Source: Salisapilia sapeloensis (Eukaryota > Oomycota > Peronosporomycetes > Peronosporales > Salisapiliaceae). Taken from it: DNA of 64,000 nt. The stretch lies in the NCBI GenBank assembly GCA_023334545.1, contig JAADVB010000041.1, positions 1 through 64,000 of the forward strand, written 5' to 3'. A program made the translations under genes and the position numbers. The notes under the pieces were generated by a model that saw only the letters and a program-made list of their open reading frames with translations, searched no databases and was not told the DNA's origin. Each line of letters opens with the position of its first letter. Within the stretch, counting starts at the first letter, position 1. Below, one piece after another: positions 9,662 through 19,170 of this stretch.

Positions 9662-11197
9662 TTAGCTCACGTTGAGGTTGGCAGTAAGGGAGATGTGGCC
9701 GCCCGCATCCGTTTGAGGGATCCACATCACCAGCGATCCACCACCGGTGCCGGGGAGACCGAAGAGACCAGGACGCCAGCGGTCCAGATATAGCGTCTTG
9801 TCTTGTAGGTCGGCAATGTTCTTCTCCCAGACAACCGTCTCCCCGCTCTTCACGTCCACTTGATCGACTTGTGTGCCAGCGGACTGGATGTTGACAGTTA
9901 CATCTTCCGTATCCGTGCTCACAAACGTGATGCTGGCAATACCATCGCCAGAGTACGTCCATTCACCGGAACTGTTAGTGAAAGCTTCGCCCATGGTCGT
10001 AAGTCCCAATGCTGGGTCTAAAGGCCCATCATCAATTTGTCCAAGCAGAAGGGTGGGCCCGCAGATCGGCTGAATGAATTCCTTTGCCATGTTGGCAATA
10101 CCGATGGGGTCGAAGACTGCGATAACCGTAAGTCCGAGCTCAGAAATCTTGCGGATGTAGCTACCAACGCCTTCGCTTAAATCCAGTTCTCCAGACGTGT
10201 CCACGACCTTGTCGATGACAGTTTGAATGGTCTTGCGAATGTCCGTGCGCTGCGAGTATCCGCCATCGTCCGTGCTGTTCATGACACAGAAGGAAGTAAT
10301 CTTGGGAATTTCAGTCAAGATAAGTGGCGACTCAGTGAGCAAGGCGTGAACCTGCTCCGTGGGAGTAGACGGATCATCTTCCTTGACTTTCTTCACAAAC
10401 TCGACGACCTTGTTGAGAGACTTGTACAGTTTAATACCACAGGTACCACCCATGTCAATTGTCTCCGAAAGGGTCTGCTTGTCATCCGATGACATTTCGT
10501 CCACACCGGTATCAAAATTGATGTTCGAGATAAAGTCGATAAAGCCATCAAAGGATAGCAGATTGTCGCCTTCACTCACTGCCTTCTTGACGACAGCCGT
10601 GACCATGTCGGACACGTCGCTAACAACATCCAATTGCTTCGGAACTGGAACACCGAGACAGGTGGCAACCGCTGTCGGTAGGTCGACCGTCGCAATCTGG
10701 GAATGAGCCATCAGAGACACGATCTCGTCTCCAGTGCTTTTGGGGAAATTGTTATGAAGTTCTTTCGCGTAAGCGACGACATCCTGAACGACACCAAAGA
10801 GAGACTGAGCACATCGCAGACCTCTGGGAAGTTCCCCGGCTGCGTTCGCGAGGGAGCCGAAGACCCCGCTCGTTGCAGCTTTAATAGCTACTTCCGCCAC
10901 GGTGGTAACCTTGCCAACGATTTCAAGAGTGCAGTCTTCATTTTGAGGGATACACTCGGCAGCACAGTCGACTGGGTACTCGATGGGGCATTCTGCCCAG
11001 CACGTCGCAACGTTGTCCGATACGTATCCTCGGGGACACTCATCCATCAAATGAGATTTACGATAGCAGGCCTTGTCTTCCACTTCTCCGACAAGAGGGC
11101 CAACCCAGTTTTTCACTTCAATCCCGTCAACATCGCTGGCGACGGTCCATGTAGGCAAAGATGCAAAAGCAGCAAGAAGGAAGTACCGAAGTACCAT
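9662..11197 (-). CDS. Secreted protein with Cys-rich N-terminus, function unknown
   Basis: Single-exon frame of 511 residues opening with a clear signal peptide (MVLRYFLLAAFASLPTWTVA). Residues about 42-95 form a Cys-rich module with the pattern CPRGYxxxxxxCWAECPIEYPVDC followed by C...C, which I associate with conserved oomycete secreted proteins. The middle is helical, Ala/Val-rich and includes several amphipathic stretches. The last 110 residues look like a beta-sandwich (GEWTYSGDGIASITFVSTDT ... TLYLDRWRPG). There is no transmembrane tail or GPI signal, so it is probably released. No enzyme motif was recognised. Base composition is richer in G and C than the flanks, as is usual for the coding regions here. 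Confidence 0.8.
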   Translation of the reverse strand: MVLRYFLLAAFASLPTWTVASDVDGIEVKNWVGPLVGEVEDKACYRKSHLMDECPRGYVSDNVATCWAECPIEYPVDCAAECIPQNEDCTLEIVGKVTTVAEVAIKAATSGVFGSLANAAGELPRGLRCAQSLFGVVQDVVAYAKELHNNFPKSTGDEIVSLMAHSQIATVDLPTAVATCLGVPVPKQLDVVSDVSDMVTAVVKKAVSEGDNLLSFDGFIDFISNINFDTGVDEMSSDDKQTLSETIDMGGTCGIKLYKSLNKVVEFVKKVKEDDPSTPTEQVHALLTESPLILTEIPKITSFCVMNSTDDGGYSQRTDIRKTIQTVIDKVVDTSGELDLSEGVGSYIRKISELGLTVIAVFDPIGIANMAKEFIQPICGPTLLLGQIDDGPLDPALGLTTMGEAFTNSSGEWTYSGDGIASITFVSTDTEDVTVNIQSAGTQVDQVDVKSGETVVWEKNIADLQDKTLYLDRWRPGLFGLPGTGGGSLVMWIPQTDAGGHISLTANLNVS

Positions 11198-12083
11198 TGT
11201 TGGTGGTTTGAGGTGAAATCAAGAATGAGCTCTGGCATCGAGGTCAAGAATGGAATGCACATAGTGGGTTTCTGGACAGAGCGTTTGAAATGACAGCTAG
11301 CTGTTGGCCATAGAGGTCAAAGCAAGATTTGATCACCATCCGGTTGTCACGTTGCGGTCCATTAATATGCATTCTTCAATGACAGCAGTTCGTTACGTGG
11401 TACATGATACTGAGAATGTATAAAGGCTGACTGGATAATACCAGGCATTTTCACATCCTTCGAGCAATAGAATGACAGATTGATTTTAGGTAACAGATCT
11501 CCGTATCTAGCATCGAAGCATCGTCTTCGGAAAGTCGTTAAAGCAGAGGCTTTAGCTGGTGTATGAAAAGTGATTAATCTCATAAGATAGGCGGAAGGCA
11601 GAGGTATTGAACGAAGAACTGCAAAGGGGACCATAGCTTTACATATTTTTGTACCCTCTGTGTGTCTAAATACCACTCCAGGCAAAACGTGACCAGTTAT
11701 AGGTCATAGCTATGGTTATCACGTGTCAATTGTACGCGAACAAGACCAGCTTATATGAACCTACTATTTCGCTTGTAATGAACAGCCACGGGGATGACTG
11801 GGAATCAGATCTTCTTTCGCTGCTTCCTTTTTCTCGATCACTAAGTTGACAGACATGACTTAACACTATGTCTATAAGAAATCATCGCATGAGGGGTATT
11901 AGCTAACAAAGTCAATCAATATTCATATAATCTACTTAACACAAATTAGACGAGTATGCGGCAACGCAAAAACTGAACATGGTATCAACAAGTTATTAAA
12001 CGAATACGGCAATATACTACGCATAGATGTTTGGACTTGTTATCACGATTAATACGAAGTTTCTCTTCAGATTTGTCTCTATC
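11198..12083. other. Intergenic, about 0.9 kb
   Basis: Low-complexity AT-rich sequence upstream of the secreted gene. A 107-codon minus-strand frame around 11362-11685 lacks any family signal or supporting context. Nothing else was seen. Confidence 0.4.
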
Positions 12084-12246
12084 TTAGGGCTCTTTCTCTC
12101 CGTCTTCAAGCTGTACTAACAAGTCTGTGTCAAAATTTATCACCTCTTCATCTGAGATAGCATGCCAAACGTGCACATCAGCTTTGTCGCGGGCAGAGAT
12201 GTTATCAGGCTTCAGGAGCATCTTATTCAAGATTTCGATCCAATAC
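12084..12246 (-). CDS. Possible terminal exon of a small unidentified gene
   Basis: Reading minus from an AG at about 12247 there is an open stretch YWIEILNKMLLKPDNISARD continuing to ...VINFDTDLLVQLEDGEKEP, with TAA at 12084-12086. Its charged, low-complexity-free composition looks protein-coding. I found no convincing upstream exon; the 12,340-12,560 region contains a candidate frame (MQSILHFGSIRSN) that does not join cleanly. It is not recognised as any family and may be a gene remnant or an exon of a small protein. Confidence 0.25.
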
Positions 12247-12685
12247 CTTCAAGCTACTGTAAGATTTGACATTAGCAATGTGACGGATATCAATGATTCA
12301 AACACTAACCTCGAGCGCCCGTGTTCTAAGAAACGTTATTCATTATAGGTTTGGACCGAAAAATGAAAGTGATGGGCTCACAATCCAAGCTGGTCTTTCA
12401 ACATTCCATTCGGGAGACTGTTGTCGATCGATACTGGACAGTTGCTTCTAATCGACCCGAAATGCAGGATGGACTGCATGTACCAACGCCAGCATCATCG
12501 ATGCCGGCACCTTCGTAGTCACATCAGCTTCCCGTGCTCATCACGTCTTCACAAGCCCAGCAGAGCCTCAACCAACACTAAGGCGGCTTAAATTACAAGA
12601 CCGTGACAAAAGCACACTTTATACCATTTATTCCAACTTTACTCAGATGATAGTAGTAATCATGCCTTGTAGCATCACGTGAGAT
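12247..12685. other. Intergenic, about 0.44 kb
   Basis: Lies downstream of the kinase-phosphatase gene. Only a weak minus-strand frame (about 34 codons near 12,480) is present; nothing was identified. Confidence 0.35.
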
Positions 12686-15600
12686 TCACGTAGGCACCGT
12701 TGCGTCTTTCGATTCGTTCAGACGGATGATGATAACAGTAATGTTATCGTTTGTGTATCTGCGTAGTGCCTCTTGAGCGAGCTCTTGAGTCGCAAGCTTC
12801 AAGTCCCCGTGCAAACTTAATCTGTCGTGCGCTAGTTGTACTGCTTCCTCGCTCGATAAGACTTCCCATAACCCATCACAAGCAAGTACTAGTAGTTCAT
12901 CTTCACTCGGGTCCAAAGCAATAGAATAGATGTCTGGATGAGCGGTCAATAGAGCTTTACCTGACAAATTTCTAGCCAAAACTCCACTCGGCATCATTCC
13001 TTTAAACTCGATATCTCCAAACGCTCGAGTAATTGTTATTACGCCATTGACTCGGTTGTTGAATATCTTACCCCCGAGCCCAAGGACCCGCTGCTTTTCT
13101 CGCTCAAGTTCTGGCCGATGGTCTTCTGTAATACACATTACAGTCCCATCAAGTTTCCGAAGGACGAGACGGCAATCTCCAACATGACCAATATGCGCCT
13201 CGATATGACTAGACTCAGGGCTTTTAAAAAACACTACACAAGTAGCGGTTGACCCACTTAAATCTTCCTTTTGTTGCAGGTGCTGACAAGCCTGAGTATC
13301 CATGTCTAAGAACGCTGCTTCTAGATGCTTCGCGACTTGAGTTTTTTGAGTTAAAGTAGACAAAATACGCTTTTCTAGTGATTGAAGGGTGTAATTCGCA
13401 CACGCGTCACCTCCGTGTCCGTCGTAAACTCCAACGAAAGATATAGCATTTGTTGCTTTGTGTTGATATGCTTCGTGAGCATCAGGAATGACGACCCATC
13501 GGTCTTCTTGAGCGCTACGTCTGCCTAATAATGAAGAAGCTCCAAACGCTAGAGGAAGGTGTTGACTTGCCGAGCAATACTGTTGCGGGTCAACACACAA
13601 ATCACTTCGTCCAGGTCCAATTTTGCTCAAGTCGGTAGGAGAGTCAGAACACTTATAATGCATCTCCGCTTTTTCTTTATTATCTCCATGTCCTGGAAGA
13701 GGTGGTAGTGACAAGGTAGACAACAGCAGTTCATCCAGCAATTGTGGCGATTGGTGTACTACGGGACTATCATCGTCGTCGTCACTAGATAGCTCACCTT
13801 CATCTAGATCAACCGAATTATCTGCAGCGTCTGCCAAGTTGTCTTCTTTATTAGTTCCAGTCGCAGTATCACATGAATTCTGAAAACACCTTGGACTATG
13901 CGTCAATCCTGCAGCACTTCCACTTGCTTTTTGTCGTAAAAACCTTTGACTTCTAAGCTGTATCTCTTCTTCTGAAAGCACTTTCGATTCGTCTTCTTTT
14001 TCTCCTCTCGCGTGCTTGCCGATAGTTGTAGAAACAGCGGAAGCGCTCTTTTCTTCTAGTTCATCTCGAGTTAACGCGTCATCTGTCCGGCGGTCAGTCA
14101 TGAGTTTCTGTACCGATTTCCTCCGAGTGCTTTGCAGCTGCCCCATCGCCTGTGTTTTCAAAATCGGGGAAGAGTTTTCTGCTTGACCGTTATGGGTGCG
14201 AAAGGTCCCAGAATGTTCATCCTTTGTCAGCCATGGATGGGTCATTACCTTCAATAACGTGAAACGGTCGGCAGGTTTCTTTGTTAGCATGCCTCGTAAT
14301 AAATCTTCCAAATAGGGATCGTCTACAGGTGATGGGAATACGAGTGGGTCCGACTGGATCTTTTCAAAGAGAGCCATTGCATTTGGAGCGACAAAAGGTG
14401 GAGTTCCGAACTTCAGCATGAACATCGTTGCGCCTAGGGCCCAAATGTCTGCCAGTTGACCTGAAAACTCACCTCCAGCACACATTTCTGGAGCCATAAA
14501 TGCAGGCGTACCAGCGGTGTCAGTGATGAGTTGTTGACTGCCGTACACCGACTGTGAAATACCAAAATCTCCTATCTTTACAATGTCATTTTCTCCGACA
14601 AGCAGGTTGTGTGGTTTGATGTCTCCATGAACAATGTTCTGATCGTGCAAGTATGCAACGCCCAATATCACTTGCAAGAATACAGAATGCAGATCTCTGT
14701 CAGATATTGTAGAGCAAGCAGATCCTCGCCGCTCTTTTTTCTTCTTTTGGTAACTTAGCAAATCGCCATGTTTCATATACTCGATGACAACAAAGAGCTT
14801 ATTCATTTTCGGATCATCCATCACTTCATACAGTCTAATCACATTCGGATGGTTCAGTTTCTTCATAATCTCAACCTCTCGCTTAATGTCATCAAGCTTG
14901 CTTTGTTGCCCCAGCTTGTCTTTTTTCATTACGTCCCGACCAATAAATTTCATCGCGAACATTTTTCCAGAAAATTTTTCTTTGCATAAGCGGACTTCAG
15001 CATAGCTACCGGCACCTAAAGACTCTAAAATGATGTAATTATTAATCATCGTTCTTGAGTTGAGCCAGTCTCCAAATTTTGGTTTAGGATGTGGAAGATT
15101 GTGCTGTGGTAGCTCGGCTCTTTTCTTCTTCACAATTTTGGTATCCAGGATAGGTATTCCTCCGGCACTTGACACAGGCTTTGGCTGATCGGGTATCATC
15201 ATGGGTATAAATTCTGCAGAGCCTGGATGAGATATACAGTGTTGGTATACACCATGTCTCGGTGGTGACATACTGACTTGAACGACGGGAAGGTTCTTGG
15301 ATGGAGATGCATTGTCGCGACAGTAAATTATTGAATGTGTTTGTGGTTTGCTCAAAGGTGATGCATTGGGAGTGCAGGGATTGGATGGAGGCGGATACCG
15401 GGGAGGAGAAGGCACTCCTCTAGCGAGCACTGGCATTAAGAGTGGAAGACTGCTATGAAAGCTTTCTGGAGATCCGCTCATACTCTGGGGGAATTGCAGC
15501 TGAAATTTATCTCTTGTCAGTAATTTTTCTCGGGAAACTGAGTGATGCCTTAAGGTAGCTTCCGACTTAGCGTTTGGAAACGTCGGTATATCATCAGATA

Positions 15601-16366
15601 ACCAATCATGAACGATGCCGTCGTCGTCGTCTTCGTCAGCATCAGATAGACTGCTATTACTCGAGCTATCTGATTCAACCGTCTCAAAGTCTTCACCTGC
15701 CAAATCGACTGCAGTTCTAAACTTCATAAGCTGCATGGACGCCGATGGTCTTGCGACTGGAGCACCATCATCCAACTTTGGTGGTACCGCCTCCAAGGCT
15801 TTTATCTCTAAAGGAGCTGATAAGAGTGTAAGATCTTTATTATACGTAAAATCTTCATTGCGTGTATTTCTGTTGTGCTCCTCTCGATTTAGTTTATCGG
15901 TTAACCTCCCCAATGCTTCTTCACCACTTTCGGTATTGTCAGAACTGCTTTTTGTTTTGTCATTTTCATTGCCCAAGACAGGCAGCATAATTGGTTTATG
16001 ACTAGAAACTACATTTAAGTCTATTCCGAGATCATTCGCCATATCTTTTGGATTGATCGACTCGTTTCTAGCAGAATAGCTCGTACCTGGTAAGCCACCT
16101 GGAAAAGCATGCTGACTACGAGGATCCTCTCCATATTGAATCCTGTCTTGGGCTTGGATTGGTAGTCGGTTTGTACTGTCTTTAACTTCATCTCTCCTCG
16201 TAGAATGTAATTTGCTCCCATTATCCACAGCCATGGGTCTTGGAGCATTACACTTGCCATGCTCGTCGTGTCGCTTGTCAGCAGATAGACACCTGAGCTG
16301 ACCAGTATTAGATGCATCCGATTGTAGCGCCATGCCGGGTGAACATGTCCTGTCTGTATTTATCAT
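12686..16366 (-). CDS. Protein kinase-PP2C phosphatase fusion protein
   Basis: Single-exon frame; the first ATG in frame is at 16366, giving 1226 residues. Residues 1-440 are a disordered, acidic/Ser-rich leader. A Ser/Thr kinase domain spans about 441-718: glycine loop LGAGSYAEV, ATP lysine in FAMKFI, catalytic loop IVHGDIKPHNLL, DFG at about 600, and activation loop TDTAGTPAFMAPE. The last two resemble CaMKK/LKB1-group kinases. A linker (about 719-939) precedes a full PPM/PP2C domain at about 940-1213 with RRSAQEDRW, VGVYDGHGGDA, GSTATCVV, GHVGDCR, TRAFGDIEFK and ACDGLWEVLS, including the metal-binding Asp residues. Both halves look catalytically equipped except that HRD is HGD (Gly581). 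One polypeptide thus carries opposing activities. Substrates are unknown. Confidence 0.88.
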   Translation of the reverse strand: MINTDRTCSPGMALQSDASNTGQLRCLSADKRHDEHGKCNAPRPMAVDNGSKLHSTRRDEVKDSTNRLPIQAQDRIQYGEDPRSQHAFPGGLPGTSYSARNESINPKDMANDLGIDLNVVSSHKPIMLPVLGNENDKTKSSSDNTESGEEALGRLTDKLNREEHNRNTRNEDFTYNKDLTLLSAPLEIKALEAVPPKLDDGAPVARPSASMQLMKFRTAVDLAGEDFETVESDSSSNSSLSDADEDDDDGIVHDWLSDDIPTFPNAKSEATLRHHSVSREKLLTRDKFQLQFPQSMSGSPESFHSSLPLLMPVLARGVPSPPRYPPPSNPCTPNASPLSKPQTHSIIYCRDNASPSKNLPVVQVSMSPPRHGVYQHCISHPGSAEFIPMMIPDQPKPVSSAGGIPILDTKIVKKKRAELPQHNLPHPKPKFGDWLNSRTMINNYIILESLGAGSYAEVRLCKEKFSGKMFAMKFIGRDVMKKDKLGQQSKLDDIKREVEIMKKLNHPNVIRLYEVMDDPKMNKLFVVIEYMKHGDLLSYQKKKKERRGSACSTISDRDLHSVFLQVILGVAYLHDQNIVHGDIKPHNLLVGENDIVKIGDFGISQSVYGSQQLITDTAGTPAFMAPEMCAGGEFSGQLADIWALGATMFMLKFGTPPFVAPNAMALFEKIQSDPLVFPSPVDDPYLEDLLRGMLTKKPADRFTLLKVMTHPWLTKDEHSGTFRTHNGQAENSSPILKTQAMGQLQSTRRKSVQKLMTDRRTDDALTRDELEEKSASAVSTTIGKHARGEKEDESKVLSEEEIQLRSQRFLRQKASGSAAGLTHSPRCFQNSCDTATGTNKEDNLADAADNSVDLDEGELSSDDDDDSPVVHQSPQLLDELLLSTLSLPPLPGHGDNKEKAEMHYKCSDSPTDLSKIGPGRSDLCVDPQQYCSASQHLPLAFGASSLLGRRSAQEDRWVVIPDAHEAYQHKATNAISFVGVYDGHGGDACANYTLQSLEKRILSTLTQKTQVAKHLEAAFLDMDTQACQHLQQKEDLSGSTATCVVFFKSPESSHIEAHIGHVGDCRLVLRKLDGTVMCITEDHRPELEREKQRVLGLGGKIFNNRVNGVITITRAFGDIEFKGMMPSGVLARNLSGKALLTAHPDIYSIALDPSEDELLVLACDGLWEVLSSEEAVQLAHDRLSLHGDLKLATQELAQEALRRYTNDNITVIIIRLNESKDATVPT

Positions 16367-16564
16367 TTCAGCTTTCAGAATGATCAAGTCTCAATTCTAA
16401 CTTTAGCTTGTCTCGTACTTACGTTTTAACTAATGTCTTGGACTATACAATCCACCATATAATTATTTTCAGCAGTAACCTATAAATTGCCATAAAGGGA
16501 GGTATACTTAAAAAAAGATAAATAGTAAAATGCGACGAATACATCGTTCTGACACGCTTGAAGC

Positions 16565-18796
16565 ATGTCGTCGCGAGAACTCGGCTATGGTACGGACGTC
16601 GTGCCTCCCTCCTCGCCTCCCTCCTCGGCCTGGCGCATTGGAAACGTCGTTATACGCCGACCTCTGCCCAAGCTCGCCGCTGCAGTTGTACTTGTCACGA
16701 TGATATCCTTCTACCTGACTTTGTGGACATCGCCCCTCCTCTCTACCACCCTTGAGCGCACAAAGACAGAAGATGAATCGCTACCACTCCCGACAAACTC
16801 TAGCTACTCTGCTTTCTATAGTGAAGTGGAGGCAATGGTCGATTCTAGTGTCGATCCATGTCAAGATTTCTACGCGTATGCTTGTGGAGGCTGGCTCGAG
16901 TCTCACGAACTTCCGGAAGGAGCAGCCGCTATTGACACCTCGTTCAGTGTCGTTGCCAAGCGCAATGCTGAGATCATTAACGATATCATCGCATCCAAGC
17001 CTCCGGTTATCGATGAGTTCTACTCTTCGTGCTTAAATCAGGAGCAACCGGTGGAGCCGGTCGGATTCAGCACCATCATGGTAGCTCTCGAACAGATCCA
17101 GACACTGCAGACACAGACACAATTGATGGCGTATGCTGGTCAACTATTCGTAGAGTTCGGCATCGCGAGTCCGTTTCTAAGCCTAGGCGTTTTCCCCGAT
17201 CTCAATAATCCCGACATCTACACAATCAACTTGGCTCAAGGCGGATTGACGTTGCCATCTCGAGACTATTATCTAGACAAAGAAAGAAGAGACACATACG
17301 TTCCATTGCTAGAGACATATGCGACGGAACTCTTTGAGGCAATGGCCGAACTCAATGGATTAACGTCGGATAGCGTCGACAGTATCGACTTCACGGGACC
17401 TGTCAAGCAGATCATTGAGCTGGAGACGCTCTTCGCAGATGCTTCACTATCGAACGCAGCTCTACGTGATGAATGGAAGGCTGATAACCCGTACTCTTAT
17501 GAGCGATTTGCAGCAGAGTTTCCATTTGCGTACGATTACCTGGTCGGAGTTGACTCCCAGGAACCTTTTGGAGCACTAAGCTCCGACACAGATGGCTCTC
17601 AGATGATTGTCTCTACGCCATCCTTTTTTGTCAAACAGAATGTGATCCTACTGACATCTGAAATGGAGACGCTGCAGGCTTACCTCATGTTCCACGTACT
17701 CCACTCGTACGCTCCGTACATTGGTGAAAGCTTCCGGATCCTCCGTTCTTCCTTTGAGGCACAAACGTTCGGTCGGAGCACTATTGCGACTCGAGACAGC
17801 TTCTGTCGTGGCATGACAACTAGCTACTTGGGCGCCTATGTCGGTCAGATCTACCTTGAGCAAGTCTTTGACGATCAGGAGCAGCAAGAAGCACAGAATC
17901 TTATTGACGAAATTGAAAACGCTATGAGGGAACTCTTGGAGGAAGAGGACTGGATGGACAAACGCACGCGTAAGGCTGCGTTTAAGAAACTGAGTCAGCT
18001 CAAGGACTTTATCGGAGGTCCTTCTTCCGTTAGCCCACTTCCGTTTGACTTGAACCCTGCTAGCTTCTTCTATAATGCTCTACTGATGCGACAGGCAGCC
18101 AGCATCGGGTACATTCGCATGATCGGCAGTGAAGTCGACCGGAACGACTGGAACATGCAGCCGTCGGTCGTGAACGCCAACTACATGCCGAGCGAGAACA
18201 AGATCACGTTCCCGGCTGCCATCCTCCAGCCTCCTTTCTACGACGCCCACAACTTCCCTATCTTTGCCAACTATGCACGGATCGGCATGGTCATGGGACA
18301 CGAGCTTTCTCATGGCTTTGACGACCAAGGTAGAGACTATGATGGCGAAGGAATGCTTCGAGACTGGTGGTCGCCGAAAGTGTCGAAGAGGTTTGCACAC
18401 AAGGCAGAGTGCATCTCGGAACAGTACTCGGCGTACCCTGTGACCGTGCCTCACAACGGGTCGGAAGAGACGATCGGGTACGTCAATGGAGACCTGACGC
18501 TTGGCGAGAACATTGCCGATATCGCTGGCCTGAAGCTTGCTTACAGAGCTTATGAACGCCACGTTGGTGCCAAGTTGAGCCAAGACGAAGCTCAGCTTTT
18601 CTTTACGGCGTTTGCCCAGGCGTGGTGCGAAAAGAGGTCGGAGGGATATGCCGAGTTGCTGCTTGCAATCGATCCGCACTCGCCTGGTCACTACCGCGTG
18701 AATGGACCTGTGAGCAACAATGACAAGTTCAATCGAGCCTTCGAATGCGACATTGGAACGCCCATGAACCCACAGCACCAGTGCAAACTTTGGTAG
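16565..18796 (+). CDS. M13 family zinc metallopeptidase (neprilysin/ECE-like)
   Basis: Intronless, 743 residues. It has a short cytosolic tail, a single type II signal anchor at about residues 37-59 (LAAAVVLVTMISFYLTLW), and then a large ectodomain. The zinc site is HELSH at 579-583 within VMGHELSHGFDDQG, with the third ligand Glu648 in GENIADIAG. The substrate-binding NAN-Y motif occurs as VVNANYMPSENKITFPA, and the protein ends CKLW, matching the conserved CxxW terminus. The N-terminal M13 signature DPCQDFYAYACGGW is also intact. The enzyme should cleave small peptides at the cell surface or in the secretory pathway. Length and motif order are complete, so it is predicted active. Confidence 0.93.
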   Translation: MSSRELGYGTDVVPPSSPPSSAWRIGNVVIRRPLPKLAAAVVLVTMISFYLTLWTSPLLSTTLERTKTEDESLPLPTNSSYSAFYSEVEAMVDSSVDPCQDFYAYACGGWLESHELPEGAAAIDTSFSVVAKRNAEIINDIIASKPPVIDEFYSSCLNQEQPVEPVGFSTIMVALEQIQTLQTQTQLMAYAGQLFVEFGIASPFLSLGVFPDLNNPDIYTINLAQGGLTLPSRDYYLDKERRDTYVPLLETYATELFEAMAELNGLTSDSVDSIDFTGPVKQIIELETLFADASLSNAALRDEWKADNPYSYERFAAEFPFAYDYLVGVDSQEPFGALSSDTDGSQMIVSTPSFFVKQNVILLTSEMETLQAYLMFHVLHSYAPYIGESFRILRSSFEAQTFGRSTIATRDSFCRGMTTSYLGAYVGQIYLEQVFDDQEQQEAQNLIDEIENAMRELLEEEDWMDKRTRKAAFKKLSQLKDFIGGPSSVSPLPFDLNPASFFYNALLMRQAASIGYIRMIGSEVDRNDWNMQPSVVNANYMPSENKITFPAAILQPPFYDAHNFPIFANYARIGMVMGHELSHGFDDQGRDYDGEGMLRDWWSPKVSKRFAHKAECISEQYSAYPVTVPHNGSEETIGYVNGDLTLGENIADIAGLKLAYRAYERHVGAKLSQDEAQLFFTAFAQAWCEKRSEGYAELLLAIDPHSPGHYRVNGPVSNNDKFNRAFECDIGTPMNPQHQCKLW

Positions 18797-19170
18797 ATAA
18801 CTGTAAGAAATACAGTAGAGCTATCCAAATGATACTTTGGCTTTAAGCGAACTTCGTTTGTGTTGTATCATGATGTCGATGCAATTTTGAAACAAGACGC
18901 ATGTACGCAATGAAGTGCCACCAACTGCATGCAAGTGAACGCGTTTTCGTCCAAAGCTTACAGCATTCCAGTTCGTCTACATCCGATTATGTTTAACAAA
19001 ATCATACTTCCACAGATGTACTGTGTTTGCTTCGGATGGATCAAGACTGTATTTATAAACCGTTTCGGCATAACGATACCATCACACCAGCTATTCTTGT
19101 CTGCTAATTCGATGCAGAAAGTGTTCTTGGTCAAGTAGTCGATCTATAAGGAACGAATACGGTACTGCGC
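18797..19170. other. Intergenic, 374 nt
   Basis: Contains the 3' flank of the M13 gene and the promoter of the kinesin-2 gene. No coding signal was seen. Confidence 0.5.

Noticed and set aside
10703-11293. A 196-codon plus-strand frame
   Set aside because: It is the antisense shadow of the secreted 511-residue protein and has no motif of its own.
18080-18778. A 232-codon minus-strand frame
   Set aside because: It is antisense to the zinc-site half of the M13 peptidase; His/Val/Arg-rich composition is typical of a shadow frame.
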